The notes: generated from the sequence alone by a model not told the origin. A stretch of DNA of 64,000 nt from VAZQ01 sp963785745 (GCA_963785745.1 CAWAWR010000029.1:186001-250000), one strand, 5' to 3'. Counted from the first letter of the stretch, positions 35,120 to 44,181 are shown. Translations and numbers: made by a program.

Positions 35120-36520
35120 ATGTCGCACGCCGAAGAACTCCACACCCGCCATCCCGCCGCGGGCGCGACCGACAACGTGGTCGGCTTCGTCTCGAAGCTG
35201 CGGCATGACGCACTCAACGAGGAAGTCCGCCATTACGCGCGCCGGCATCTGCTCGACACCGTCGGGGTGATGATCTCCGGCGCGCAGGGGAATGTCGCGA
35301 CCCAGGCCGAGGCGGTGCTGATCGCGACGCGCCCCGCCGGCAACGTGCCGGTGCCGGGCCGCGCCCGCCGCGCCGACCTGATCGACGCCGCCTTTCTCGG
35401 CGGCACCGCGGCCCACGGCATCGAGCTCGACGACGGCTACACCAAGGGCTCCGTGCATCCCGGCTGCACCGTCGTGCCGGCGATCCTCTCGGCCGGCTAT
35501 GTGAAGAAGGCGAGCGGCGCGCAACTGATCGAGGCGATGGTGGCGGGCTACGAGACCGTGACCGCGATCGGCCGCGCCGTGCATCCGGATCTGCGCCACC
35601 GCGGCTTCCACCCGACCGGCGCGGTCGCGGTGTTCGGAGCCGCGATGGCGGTCGGCAAGCTGCGCGGCCTCACGCCGCAGCAATTGTCGAACGCGCTCGG
35701 CATCGCCGGCTCGAGCTCGGCCGGGCTGTTCGCCTTCGTCAATGGCGGCGCCGACATCAAGCGCCTGCACGCCGGCCACGCCTCGCGTGAGGGGTTGCAG
35801 GCCGCGCTGCTGGCCGAAGCCGGAGTTGAAGGCCCCCCCGCCGTGATCGAGGCGCGCGACGGTTTCATGCAGGCCTACGCCTACAACGCGGACCGTGCGC
35901 GTCCGGTGGAACTGCCGCCGGCGGCGACGTTCGGCATCACCGACTGCTACATCAAGCCGAACCCATGCTGCCGCCACATCCAGCCCGCGGTCGAGGCGCT
36001 GATCGGCATCCTCAACGACGAGAAGATCGCGAGCGAGGAAGTCAAGCACGTCGCGGTCGAGACCTACCGCATCGCCGCCGAGCACGCCGGCACCGGCTGG
36101 GACGACTATGCGAGCGCGCAACTGAGCTTCAAATACCTGATGTCGCTGGCGCTGAAATTCCGCAACATCAAGGTCGCCTATTTCGAGGACGCCGTCCGCA
36201 ACGACCCGGGCTGGGCGGGGCTGGCGGCGAAGTTCGAGATCAGCGCGCCGCATGAGATCGACCGGCTCTATCCCAAGCTCAGGCCCGCGCGCGTGACCGT
36301 GACCACGGGCAAAGGCAAGTTCGTGCGGCAGGCCGACGAAGCGCTGGGCTCGCGGCTCGTCCCGCTCGACGACGATGGCCTGAAGGCGAAATTCATCGGC
36401 CTGGTCGAGCCCGTGCACGGCGGGGCTAAGGCGCAGGAGCTGGCGCAGCGGTTGTGGTCGATCGACCAGATGCCGGACGTGACCCCGCTGGTCGACGCAC
36501 TGGCGAAGCCGGCGCGCTGA
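35120..36520 (+). CDS. MmgE/PrpD family protein
   Basis: A 466-residue member of the 2-methylcitrate dehydratase/cis-aconitate decarboxylase superfamily. It has VRHYARRHLLDTVGVMISG, the HGIELDDGYTKGSVHPGCTV active-site region with the conserved HPG, RLHAGHASREGLQAALLAEA and the YIKPNPCCRHIQPAVEAL segment matching the family's YPCC motif. Compared with the copy at 3289 it keeps the canonical residues better. It is followed after three bases by a racemase-like gene and then a receptor, an arrangement that suggests processing of a carboxylic acid that the receptor binds. Confidence 0.9.
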   Translation: MSHAEELHTRHPAAGATDNVVGFVSKLRHDALNEEVRHYARRHLLDTVGVMISGAQGNVATQAEAVLIATRPAGNVPVPGRARRADLIDAAFLGGTAAHGIELDDGYTKGSVHPGCTVVPAILSAGYVKKASGAQLIEAMVAGYETVTAIGRAVHPDLRHRGFHPTGAVAVFGAAMAVGKLRGLTPQQLSNALGIAGSSSAGLFAFVNGGADIKRLHAGHASREGLQAALLAEAGVEGPPAVIEARDGFMQAYAYNADRARPVELPPAATFGITDCYIKPNPCCRHIQPAVEALIGILNDEKIASEEVKHVAVETYRIAAEHAGTGWDDYASAQLSFKYLMSLALKFRNIKVAYFEDAVRNDPGWAGLAAKFEISAPHEIDRLYPKLRPARVTVTTGKGKFVRQADEALGSRLVPLDDDGLKAKFIGLVEPVHGGAKAQELAQRLWSIDQMPDVTPLVDALAKPAR

Positions 36521-36523
36521 ACC

Positions 36524-37180
36524 ATGGCAAAGCGCATCTTCCTGGTTCATCCCACGCCGCTCGCGGTGGCACCCGTCGACGAGGCGTTCAAGAAACTGTG
36601 GCCGCAGGCGCAGGTGCTCAACCTGCTTGACGAGTCGCTCTATGCCGACGTCGGCGCCAATGGCGAGCTCACGCCGGCGCTGTACGCGCGGGTCGGCAAC
36701 CTGTTCCGTCACTGCGAGGCGAGCGGCGCCGACGGCATCGTGTTCTCGGGCTCGACCTTCGGCCCGGCGGTAGAGGAAGGCCGCAAGGGCATCACGGTGC
36801 CGGTGCTGCGCATCGAGGAAGGCATGATGGACGAGGCGGTGGCGCGTGGCGGCTCGATCCTCGTGGTGTCGACCCAGAAGCGCGCGATGCCGGTCGTGCG
36901 GGCCACGCTCGATGGGTCGGCGAAGCGCGCCGGCAAGACGCCGACGATCAAGGACATCTGGGTCGATGGCGCCCGCGATGCGCTCAACGCCGGCGACACC
37001 GACAAGCACGACCGCCTGATCGCGGAGCAATCGGCGGCGGCCGGCGACTTCGACACGGTGGTGCTGAGCATGATCTCGATGGCGCCGGCGCGCGCCAAGA
37101 TGCCGCCGGCACTCGCCAAGAAGACGCTGACCAGCGGCGAATGCGCGGTCGCCCGCATGCGCAAGCTGTTGGGCGAGTAA
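36524..37180 (+). CDS. Aspartate/glutamate racemase superfamily protein lacking the usual Cys pair
   Basis: A 218-residue protein of the Asp/Glu/hydantoin racemase and maleate isomerase fold: FLVHPTPLAVAPVDEAF at the start, GADGIVFSGSTFGPAVE, VPVLRIEEGMMDEAVARGG and VVLSMISMAPARAKM. The first catalytic Cys normally sits in the first of these segments (a CS or CN pair) and here is Gly-Ser. The second, in the VLSM region, is also not Cys. The only cysteines are elsewhere (RHCEAS, GECAVAR). It is therefore probably not a standard two-Cys racemase; it could be a decarboxylase-like or binding paralogue. Confidence 0.75.
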   Translation: MAKRIFLVHPTPLAVAPVDEAFKKLWPQAQVLNLLDESLYADVGANGELTPALYARVGNLFRHCEASGADGIVFSGSTFGPAVEEGRKGITVPVLRIEEGMMDEAVARGGSILVVSTQKRAMPVVRATLDGSAKRAGKTPTIKDIWVDGARDALNAGDTDKHDRLIAEQSAAAGDFDTVVLSMISMAPARAKMPPALAKKTLTSGECAVARMRKLLGE

Positions 37181-37185
37181 CGGCG

Positions 37186-38202
37186 ATGCTCGTTTCCATC
37201 AGCCGCGCGGTTGCGATTGCAGCGATCATGGTCGCGAGCCAGGCGCCCTCCTCCGCGCAGGATTTCTTCAAAGGCAAGACGGTCACGCTGCTGGTCGCCG
37301 GCACCGCCGGCGGCGGCATCGACATCGGCGCGCGCGTGATGGCGCGCCATCTCGGCAAGTACATTCCGGGCAATCCGAACGTCGTCGCACAATTGATGCC
37401 GGGCGCCGGCGGCATCCGCATGATCGACCACATGAACCAGGTCGCGCCGAAGGACGGCACTGTGCTCGGCACGGTGGCGCCGGGGCCGATCATCGAGCCG
37501 CTGGTCGGCAAGCGGAAGATCGGTTACCGCATGACCGACTTCACGATGCTCGCGGCGATGGACAGGGACGTCACGCTTTGCCTCGCCTGGGGCGCGTCGA
37601 AGTTCAAGACCATCAAGGATGTAATGGACACGCCGATGAATGTCGCCGGCACCGGCGCCGGTTCGTCCACCGACATCTATCCGATGTTCCTCAACGAGGT
37701 GATGGGCACCAAGTTCAAGGTCATCACCGGTTATCTCGGTTCTCAGGAAACCATCATCGCGATCGAGCGCGGCGAAGTCGACGGGCGCTGCGGCTGGGGC
37801 TGGTCGAGCCTCAACAGCACCAAGCCCGACTGGGTGCGCGACAGAAAGGTCACCTATCTGCTCCAGCTCGCGCTCGAAAAGAATCCGAAGGTCGACGCGC
37901 CGCTGGCGCTCGATTTCGCCAAGGACGACGCCACCCGGCAGATGATGACCCTGATGTTCGGCCCGCTGTCGCTCAACAAGCCGTTCTTCGGCCCTCCGGG
38001 AATGCCGGCGGCGCGCACCGCCGAGCTGCGCAAGGCGTTTGCGGAAGCGCTCAAGGACAAGGACCTGCGCGCGGAGGCGCTCAAGACCTTCGGCGACGAG
38101 CTTGAGCCGACCTCAGGCGAAGCGGCGCAGAAACTGATCGCCGACATCTACGCCACGCCGCCGGCGGTAGCGGAGCGGCTGCGCGGGATTTTGTCGAAGT
38201 AG
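37186..38202 (+). CDS. Bug/TctC-type solute receptor, FYxGKTVTL subfamily
   Basis: A 338-residue periplasmic receptor. The signal peptide ends at APSSAQ, then FFKGKTVTLLVAGTAGGG and LGKYIPGNPNVVAQLMPGAGG. It groups with the receptors at 8087, 11070 and 57655. It starts five bases after the racemase-like gene and completes the PrpD-racemase-receptor unit, which parallels the receptor at the end of the first PrpD operon. It is convergent with the VOC gene, three bases apart. Confidence 0.9.
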   Translation: MLVSISRAVAIAAIMVASQAPSSAQDFFKGKTVTLLVAGTAGGGIDIGARVMARHLGKYIPGNPNVVAQLMPGAGGIRMIDHMNQVAPKDGTVLGTVAPGPIIEPLVGKRKIGYRMTDFTMLAAMDRDVTLCLAWGASKFKTIKDVMDTPMNVAGTGAGSSTDIYPMFLNEVMGTKFKVITGYLGSQETIIAIERGEVDGRCGWGWSSLNSTKPDWVRDRKVTYLLQLALEKNPKVDAPLALDFAKDDATRQMMTLMFGPLSLNKPFFGPPGMPAARTAELRKAFAEALKDKDLRAEALKTFGDELEPTSGEAAQKLIADIYATPPAVAERLRGILSK

Positions 38203-38205
38203 CGG

Positions 38206-39123
38206 TTAGCCGAACAACGAAGCCTGGCTGTCCGCGCTGAACAGCCACGCGCCCTGTCCCAGTTCCTCCGGGAACGGCGCGACCAGCACATCGCCGGCGC
38301 GGCGCGATGGCAGGCCGCCGCTGCGCAACGCGGCCGCCGCCGCGTCGAGCGACCTCACCGTCACGCCATAACCGGCGATGAACGGCAGCGACGGGACCGC
38401 GATCTCCGGCAGCGCCGCCGCAAAGGCCTCGCGCGTGACGATATCGATCCGCCCGCGATCGAGCTGCACCGCCTGCCCTGCCCGCGTTCGAATTGCCGGC
38501 CGATTGGTGAACCGCGCATAGCGCGCCGCCGCTTCGTCGACATCGGCCACGACGATCGCAAGGCTCGCAAGCCCGCGCGCGCCGTTCGGATGCGTGAGCC
38601 AGCGCTTCTGCCACACCGCGTCTTCGGTGTGATGGGTGAGCATCTGGATGCGCCCTTCCGCCATCTCGCCGGGCTCGACCCGCGCCACCGTGAACGACGC
38701 GGTGTCGGTGCCGGTCTCGGTGCCGACCGGCCGCTTGAACGGCGCAATCGGGCGCGTGCGGAAACCCGCCTCGCCGAGCCGGCGGTGCCAGGCATTGGCG
38801 TCGGCGACCGCAAAGGCGGCGAGCTGGATGCCGCAATAGCGCGCCAATGAGGCCTCGAACTCGCACCCGAGCGGCGTGTCGGCGGTCTTGAACAGCACCT
38901 CCATATATCCGCGCGTCATCATCGCGCAGACATTGCCGGTGCCGGTCGGGCCGCCGGCCGGCGCGACCTGGACCGACACCGGCGTCGGCGCAAAGCCCGC
39001 CCGCATGAGCGCCGCGGCCGCAGCCTGCGGATCGCGGACGAAATGGCCGACATGGTCGAGAAAAATCTCGTCGCCAACCGGCAACTGGCGAGCAATTTCT
39101 GTCATTGCGACATTTTGAGCCAT
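38206..39123 (-). CDS. Two-module VOC/glyoxalase-like protein
   Basis: A 305-residue protein with two related halves. The first begins FLDHVGHFVRDPQAAAAALMRAG, the second around TLASLAIVV-like GLASLAIVVADVDEAAARY, each with the beta-alpha-beta-beta-beta pattern of VOC folds. The MTRGYMEVLFK strand carries a likely metal-type Glu. Ligands are incomplete, so it may bind but not catalyse. ATG at 39123 has AGGGG nine bases upstream. It is divergent from the receptor at 39216, over a 92-base shared upstream region. Confidence 0.7.
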   Translation of the reverse strand: MAQNVAMTEIARQLPVGDEIFLDHVGHFVRDPQAAAAALMRAGFAPTPVSVQVAPAGGPTGTGNVCAMMTRGYMEVLFKTADTPLGCEFEASLARYCGIQLAAFAVADANAWHRRLGEAGFRTRPIAPFKRPVGTETGTDTASFTVARVEPGEMAEGRIQMLTHHTEDAVWQKRWLTHPNGARGLASLAIVVADVDEAAARYARFTNRPAIRTRAGQAVQLDRGRIDIVTREAFAAALPEIAVPSLPFIAGYGVTVRSLDAAAAALRSGGLPSRRAGDVLVAPFPEELGQGAWLFSADSQASLFG

Positions 39124-39215
39124 TAACGCATTCCCCTGCCTAACCATCTTACAAGACATCGCTGGACTGGATGACTAGATTGTTTGAGACAGCGCATGAA
39201 TTCCGGAGTGTCCTT

Positions 39216-40199
39216 ATGAACAGACGTGAAATCCTCGGTGGCGGCCTTGCGCTTTCGGCCTCGGCTTTGTCGTCGCTGCCGGCGCTTGCCCAGGCGAAAT
39301 ACCCCGACCGCCCGATCCGGCTGGTCGTTCCGTTCTCCGCGGGCGGCGTGGTCGACGCGGTCGCGCGCCAGTTCTCGGAACGGATCAAGCCGCATCTCGG
39401 CACCATCGTGGTGGAGAATATCAGCGGCGCCGGCGGCACCATCGGCATGTATGACGTCGCCCGCGCGAAGCCCGACGGCTATACGCTCGGGCTCTGCAAC
39501 ACCTCAACGATGGTGATCAATCCGGCGATCATGCCGAAGATCCAGTACAACGCGAGCAAGGACTTCGAGCCGATCTCGATCCTCGCGGTATCGGCCAGCG
39601 GCATCATCGTGAACCCCAGCGTGCCGGCGAAGAACCTCAAGGAGTTCATCGCCTACGCCAAGGCCAATCAGGACAAGATCTCCTATGGCTCGGCGGGCGC
39701 CGGCACCATGACTCACCTTGCCGGCGAGTTGTTCAAGCACCTGACCGATACGCCGAAGATCGTTCACGTTCCCTACAAAGGCGCCGGCCCGAGCATCAAC
39801 GATCTCGTCGGCGGCGCCGTGCAGTACGCCACCATCAACGTGACCGGCCAGCTCCTGCAACTTCACGAATCCGGGAAGGTCCGCATCCTCGCGGTGACGT
39901 CGGAGGATCGCCTCAAGGGCGCGCCGAATTTCCCGACCGCCGTCGAAGCGGGCATGCCGAACATGATCGCAACCCTGTTCACCGGGCTGCTGGCGCCGGC
40001 CGGCACGCCGAAGCCGATCGTCGACCAGATCTATGAGGCGACGCAGAAGACGATGCAGGATCCGGCGATGCAGAAGGCGCTCACCGACCAGGGCCTGGAG
40101 CCGATCGTCGGTTCGAGCCCGGACAAGATGCGCGCGTTCCTGAAGGAAGAGGACGACCGCTGGCGGCCGGTGCTCGCGACCGCGGGACTGAAATTTTAA
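39216..40199 (+). CDS. Bug/TctC-type solute receptor with twin-arginine-like leader
   Basis: A 327-residue receptor. The leader MNRREILGGGLALSASALSS has a twin-Arg start, unlike most Bug signal peptides here, and ends at LPALAQ. The mature start is KYPDRPIRLVVPFSAGGVVD, with VVENISGAGGTIGMYDVAR and YGSAGAGTMTHLAGELF. If the leader is a true Tat signal the protein would be exported folded, but the residue after RR is E, not the canonical F-L-K pattern. CGGAG precedes the ATG. Confidence 0.9.
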   Translation: MNRREILGGGLALSASALSSLPALAQAKYPDRPIRLVVPFSAGGVVDAVARQFSERIKPHLGTIVVENISGAGGTIGMYDVARAKPDGYTLGLCNTSTMVINPAIMPKIQYNASKDFEPISILAVSASGIIVNPSVPAKNLKEFIAYAKANQDKISYGSAGAGTMTHLAGELFKHLTDTPKIVHVPYKGAGPSINDLVGGAVQYATINVTGQLLQLHESGKVRILAVTSEDRLKGAPNFPTAVEAGMPNMIATLFTGLLAPAGTPKPIVDQIYEATQKTMQDPAMQKALTDQGLEPIVGSSPDKMRAFLKEEDDRWRPVLATAGLKF

Positions 40200-40209
40200 G
40201 CGATCGCGT

Positions 40210-41724
40210 CTACGACACCCGTGCCGCGCGCACGCGCTCCTCGGCCGTGCGCCGCAGCTGGCCGCGGTCGACCTTGTTGGTCGACGCGAGCGGCAGCTCG
40301 TCCACGAACCATACGGAGCGCGGGTGCTGGTACGCCGGTGCATTGGCGAGCGCGTATTTCTTGATCTCGTCTTCACTCGGCGACTGCCCGGCCTTCGGGA
40401 TCACGAACGCGACCGGCTTCTGGCCCTTGATGTCGTCGTCGACCGGGATCACCGCCGCCTGCGCGACCGCCGGGTGACGTTCCAGCATGCGCTCGACGTC
40501 GGCGGGATAGATGTTCTCGCCGCCGGAGACGAACATGTCGTCGGTACGGCCCACGAACGTATAGAAGCCGTCGGCGTCGCGGCGGAACACGTCGCCGGTG
40601 ATGTAGTAGCCGTCCTTGGTGATCGGCGGCGGCACGTCCGGCCGGTTGTGATAGCCGTTCATCACCGCCGGGCACTTCATCTCCAGCACGCCCTCGTCGG
40701 CGTCGCGGTTGTCGCCGTCGACGAGGCGGAGTTGTACCTGCGGATGCGGATAGCCGACCGACATTTCCGGCTGCTTCAAGCCTTTCGGATGCGGGCCGAA
40801 CACCACCGGACCGGCTTCCGTGGTGCCGTAGGCATTCGTCACCGCCGCCTTCGGCAGCGCGCGATGGATCGCCTGCATCAGGCTCTGGCTCACCGGCGCC
40901 GAGCCCATGCGTACGAACTGCACGCTGGAGAGGTCGGTGCTAGCCATCAAATCGGTCTCGCGCAGCATCATCGCCATCATCGGCGGCACCGCGGTCAGCC
41001 AGGTGGCGCGGTAGCGCTCGATCGCCTCGATATAGCCGCGCGCCGTGAACTGCGGCAGCAGCACGATGGTGGCGTGCGCGGCGCAGGCGAGCTTGGAGAG
41101 CGCCAGCGCGTTCATGTGGTAGAGCGGCGCGGCGATCAGATAGCGATGCTGGTCGAGCCCGGGCGCGAGCCGCGCATTCACCACCCAGATGTGGCTTTGA
41201 TGCGAGAGCACGACGCCCTTGGGCGTGCCGGTCGAGCCCGACGTGTAGAGGAACATCGCCGGCTCGCCTTGCGCCGGAACAACAGCGTCAAACGGACCGT
41301 CGTCAAGGAACGTATCGAAGCTTTCGGCACCTTCCGCGCCGAAGACGACGGCCGGAAGATCGCCGGGACAATCCTTGCGCCGCTGCGCATCGCAGAACAC
41401 CAGCTTGGCGCCGGAATCCTTGATGATGAAGTGGATGGTCTGCTGCGGAAATTTGAAATTGACCGGCACCGCAACGAAGCCGGCCCGCATGATACCGAAA
41501 TAGGCCGCGATAAATTCGGCGCGGTTGGCGGACAGGATGGCGATCCGGTCGCCGCGGGCGAAGCCGCGCTTGGTCAGTGCACGCGCCACGCCGTTCGCCA
41601 TGGCGTCGAGCTCGAGGTAGCTGAACTCGCGCGGGGATTCCTCGCCGCCGAGATCGACGACGGCAATCTTCGACAGGTCGCGGTCGCGGACGATCAGGTC
41701 GCCGAGATTGGTGAAGGTAGGCAT
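40210..41724 (-). CDS. Acyl-CoA synthetase (AMP-forming)
   Basis: A 504-residue ANL-superfamily enzyme. The P-loop YTSGSTGTPKGV is intact, as are NAYGTTEAG, the DGYYITGDV/GRTDDMFVSGGENIYP hinge region and the C-terminal catalytic Lys in STNKVDRGQL. It adenylates a carboxylic acid and forms the CoA thioester. It is the last of four minus-strand genes, 15 bases after the thioesterase. The short binding-pocket loops leave the acid unidentified; medium or aromatic acids are possible. Confidence 0.93.
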   Translation of the reverse strand: MPTFTNLGDLIVRDRDLSKIAVVDLGGEESPREFSYLELDAMANGVARALTKRGFARGDRIAILSANRAEFIAAYFGIMRAGFVAVPVNFKFPQQTIHFIIKDSGAKLVFCDAQRRKDCPGDLPAVVFGAEGAESFDTFLDDGPFDAVVPAQGEPAMFLYTSGSTGTPKGVVLSHQSHIWVVNARLAPGLDQHRYLIAAPLYHMNALALSKLACAAHATIVLLPQFTARGYIEAIERYRATWLTAVPPMMAMMLRETDLMASTDLSSVQFVRMGSAPVSQSLMQAIHRALPKAAVTNAYGTTEAGPVVFGPHPKGLKQPEMSVGYPHPQVQLRLVDGDNRDADEGVLEMKCPAVMNGYHNRPDVPPPITKDGYYITGDVFRRDADGFYTFVGRTDDMFVSGGENIYPADVERMLERHPAVAQAAVIPVDDDIKGQKPVAFVIPKAGQSPSEDEIKKYALANAPAYQHPRSVWFVDELPLASTNKVDRGQLRRTAEERVRAARVS

Positions 41725-41739
41725 CGGACGCGATTTCTA

Positions 41740-42165
41740 TCACGCCTTCGGCGGTGGTGGGGGCGCGGTGAAATAGGTGCCGCGGCCGGAGGCCACGAGC
41801 TTGCCGTCCTTGTCGTAGAGGGAGGCTTCGGCGCAGGAGAACTGTCCGCCCTGCCTCACCACCTTGCCTTTTGCGGTGATGTCGCCGGGCATGGCCGCGG
41901 CGTGGTAGTCGACCCGCAGGTCGATGGTCGGCACCGGGCGGCCGAGCTTCTTGAACATCGCCCAGTCGGCGGCGAGATCGATCAGCGCAGCCAGTATGCC
42001 GCCATGGGTGTAGCGCCGTTCCGGATTGACCACCCATTCCTCGCGCCAGGTGGCGGTCAATTCGATGCCGTCGTCATGCACGGCGATGACCTTCAGGCCG
42101 AGCCATTGGTGGTACGGACCGCGGGTGATCGAAGCCTGGGCTTTTTCGAGAATGTCGTCGGACAT
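41740..42165 (-). CDS. PaaI-type hotdog thioesterase
   Basis: A 141-residue hotdog-fold protein with the PaaI-family signature in YTHGGILAALIDLAADWAM and the SFF-like RVDYHAAAMPGDITAKGKVV strands. PaaI-type thioesterases release misprimed acyl-CoAs in aromatic degradation. It lies between the CoA ligase and, beyond a repeat at 42189-42287, the MDR gene. Pairing with a CoA ligase suggests a rescue function. Confidence 0.9.
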   Translation of the reverse strand: MSDDILEKAQASITRGPYHQWLGLKVIAVHDDGIELTATWREEWVVNPERRYTHGGILAALIDLAADWAMFKKLGRPVPTIDLRVDYHAAAMPGDITAKGKVVRQGGQFSCAEASLYDKDGKLVASGRGTYFTAPPPPPKA

Positions 42166-42188
42166 TGAAAACCTTCCTGAGAAGCGGC

Positions 42189-42287
42189 GTCATTCCGGGG
42201 CCGAGCGCAGCGAGGAGCCCGGAATCCACATCCCTATCTATCCGAAAAATGGATTCCGGACAGCGGCTTCGCCGCTTCCGGAATGAC
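42189..42287. repeat. Compound palindrome (GTCATTCCGG type)
   Basis: GTCATTCCGG at the left end and CCGGAATGAC at the right end are exact inverse complements. A second pair is inside (CGGAATCCA against TGGATTCCG), giving a branched hairpin like the other long elements. It fills the 131-base gap between the thioesterase and the MDR gene. Confidence 0.8.
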
Positions 42288-42296
42288 GCCGGAGAA

Positions 42297-43301
42297 TCAC
42301 GGCGCGACCACGACCTTGCCGATGACCTCACGGTCCTGGATCAGGCGAAGCCCCTCGCGCGCCTGCTCGAGCGGCAGCACCTTGTCGATCACCGGCTTCA
42401 TCTTGCCCTCGGCGATCAGCGCCATCAAACCCTTGAGGTCTTCGTCGTAGAAACTGTTCGAGCCGATGATGTTGAGCTCGAAGCTCCAGATGTAGCGCAA
42501 ATCCTCCTTCGGGTCGTAGCCGGCGGTGGCGCCGCAGACCAGAAGCTTGCCGCCGCGCTTGAGGCAGCGCAGCGACGGATGCCAGGTGTCGCCGCCGGTG
42601 AAATTGATCACCACGTCGACGCCGCCGTCATACGTGCGGCGCTGCGGCTTGCCGTATTTCTCGACCGCCCATTTCGAGAAGTCGGTGTCCTTGATGTTGA
42701 GCACCTCGTCGGAGCCGAGCTTCTTCAGCGCCTCCACCTTCTCCGGGCTCGAGGTGCAGGAGATCACCTCCGCGCCAAACAGCTTGCAGAGGATCACGCA
42801 ACCGGTGCCGACGCCGCCTGACGCGCCAAGGATGATGACTTTGTCGCCCTTCTTGATGGTGTTGTGGGTGACGATCATGCGGTGCGCGGTGCCGTAGGCG
42901 ACCGGCAGCGACGCCGCTTCCTCGAAGCTGACGCCCGCAGGCATGGCGACGAGTTGATCCGCGGCGACGAGGCAATATTCCGCCATGCCGCCGTCCAGCA
43001 TCTCGCCCATCAGGCCCTTGGTCTTGTTGACGGGATTGACCAGCACGCGGTCGCCGGCCTTCCAGCCGGTGACGCCGGGTCCGACCTCGGAGATCTCGCC
43101 GGCCATGTCGAGGCCGATGACCACGGGCAGCGGCACCTTGATGCCGGGCATGCCGCGCATGGTGAAAACGTCGTGATAGTTGAAGGAAGAGGCGCGGACG
43201 CGGATGACGACGTGGCCTTCGACCGCCTGCGGGATCGGCTTATCGGTCACCACTTCGAGATTTTCGAGCCCTCCGTGCTGGCGCAGCAACAGCGCCTTCA
43301 T
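42297..43301 (-). CDS. Zinc-independent MDR alcohol dehydrogenase/quinone oxidoreductase
   Basis: A 334-residue medium-chain dehydrogenase. The GroES-like half has RASSFNYHDVFTMRG and GLDMAGEISEVGPGV. The nucleotide-binding half has VIILGASGGVGTGCVILCK. The GHE-type zinc motif of true alcohol dehydrogenases is absent (GLDMAGE replaces it), so a quinone-oxidoreductase or enoyl-reductase role is more likely. ATG at 43301 (MKALLL) is preferred; a GTG at 43316 adds five residues. It runs with the cupin gene upstream. Confidence 0.88.
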   Translation of the reverse strand: MKALLLRQHGGLENLEVVTDKPIPQAVEGHVVIRVRASSFNYHDVFTMRGMPGIKVPLPVVIGLDMAGEISEVGPGVTGWKAGDRVLVNPVNKTKGLMGEMLDGGMAEYCLVAADQLVAMPAGVSFEEAASLPVAYGTAHRMIVTHNTIKKGDKVIILGASGGVGTGCVILCKLFGAEVISCTSSPEKVEALKKLGSDEVLNIKDTDFSKWAVEKYGKPQRRTYDGGVDVVINFTGGDTWHPSLRCLKRGGKLLVCGATAGYDPKEDLRYIWSFELNIIGSNSFYDEDLKGLMALIAEGKMKPVIDKVLPLEQAREGLRLIQDREVIGKVVVAP

Positions 43302-43320
43302 CGTCCCACTACTCACATCC

Positions 43321-43905
43321 TCACCTTTCGCGTTCGGCGACGTCCATCAGCCGGTTTACGTGCGTTCCGACGCGCGAGCCTTCAACGCCATAGGCGTGGA
43401 TCGAGATCGCGCCAACGCCCCCGGCATTACCAAGCCGGTGGATTTGTTCAAGCCCGGCCGGGGCGAAACAAGCATAGCCCGGCTCGCGCAGCGCTGTATT
43501 GCCCGCGATGGCCTTCCCGCTCCGTGCGTCGAAGTCATAGAGCGTCTCGGTGAGGGGGTTTTCGACCACGGCATAGGCGCACCAGGCGTCGTGGGCGTGC
43601 GGCGGGCTGAACTGGCCCGGCGCCCAGACGATCGAGAGCAGCGTAAAACGGCCGGCGGGATCGCTGGCGATGGTGTGGCGGGCGTAGCAGCCAGCGCCCG
43701 GGGCACGCAGTTCCGCGGTTAGGAGCTCTGGCATCGCCGCCGCAACGCGCAGCGCATGGATGATGCGCGCCCCCATCGCTTCGGCCAGACCGTCGCAGGC
43801 GTCGCCGATCTCCGCCATCAGCAGGGCAACGGGGTAGGTCAGCGCGGACGTCGAAATCGCCTGCCTGCGGCGGCTTTCAAGCGGCGATGGGCGGGCTTGC
43901 AGCAT
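43321..43905 (-). CDS. Cysteine dioxygenase-like thiol dioxygenase (cupin)
   Basis: A 194-residue cupin. H103 and H105 (PPHAHDAWCAYAV) and H156 (LEQIHRLGN) are the three iron ligands. H170 and Y172 in SIHAYG match the catalytic His-Tyr pair of cysteine dioxygenase. Members oxidise Cys, 3-mercaptopropionate or mercaptosuccinate to sulfinates. ATG at 43905 has GGAG about 6 bases upstream. The neighbours are an MDR, a thioesterase and a CoA ligase, which would suit a mercapto-carboxylic acid that is processed to a CoA ester. Confidence 0.85.
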   Translation of the reverse strand: MLQARPSPLESRRRQAISTSALTYPVALLMAEIGDACDGLAEAMGARIIHALRVAAAMPELLTAELRAPGAGCYARHTIASDPAGRFTLLSIVWAPGQFSPPHAHDAWCAYAVVENPLTETLYDFDARSGKAIAGNTALREPGYACFAPAGLEQIHRLGNAGGVGAISIHAYGVEGSRVGTHVNRLMDVAERER

Positions 43906-43932
43906 GGCTTGCTCCAAAACGCATCTGAATCA

Positions 43933-43947
43933 GTAGTAATATTCTAC
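43933..43947. promoter_or_regulatory. Imperfect palindrome between divergent cupin and UbiD genes
   Basis: GTAGTAATATTCTAC has perfect 4-bp outer arms and an AT-rich centre. It lies 28 bases upstream of the cupin start, in a stretch much richer in A and T than the coding flanks. Its position suits an operator for the minus-strand operon. No protein that might bind it is encoded as a regulator here. Confidence 0.3.
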
Positions 43948-43972
43948 ATCAGATTGCGATTTTGGCAAGTCA

Positions 43973-43987
43973 TCCTACTATATAGGA
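43973..43987. promoter_or_regulatory. Palindrome TCCTA-n5-TAGGA in the divergent region
   Basis: TCCTACTATATAGGA has perfect 5-bp arms with a CTATA centre. With the dyad 26 bases away it makes a pair of possible operator sites in the 276-base region between the cupin (43905) and UbiD (44182) starts. The segment after 44030 is GC-rich and holds nothing else I can name. Confidence 0.3.
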
Positions 43988-44181
43988 ATAAGTTAGCATG
44001 ATCGTATTGCATAACAGCGACTTCTTAGGATATTTTCCCCGCTGCAAGCCCCCCGACGGCCGGGCGACTCGCGATCCCTCCCACAAGCGGGCTGCCCGGT
44101 CGTCGTCCGCTCCCCGCCCTTTGATTGACAGCGGGTGCCGTTCCGCTACCCATCGCGGATCAATTTTTTTCGGAGCGCGTC

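Noticed and set aside
35006..37030. A 674-codon open frame on the minus strand
   Set aside because: Mirror of the PrpD and racemase genes; no motif, no ribosome binding site.
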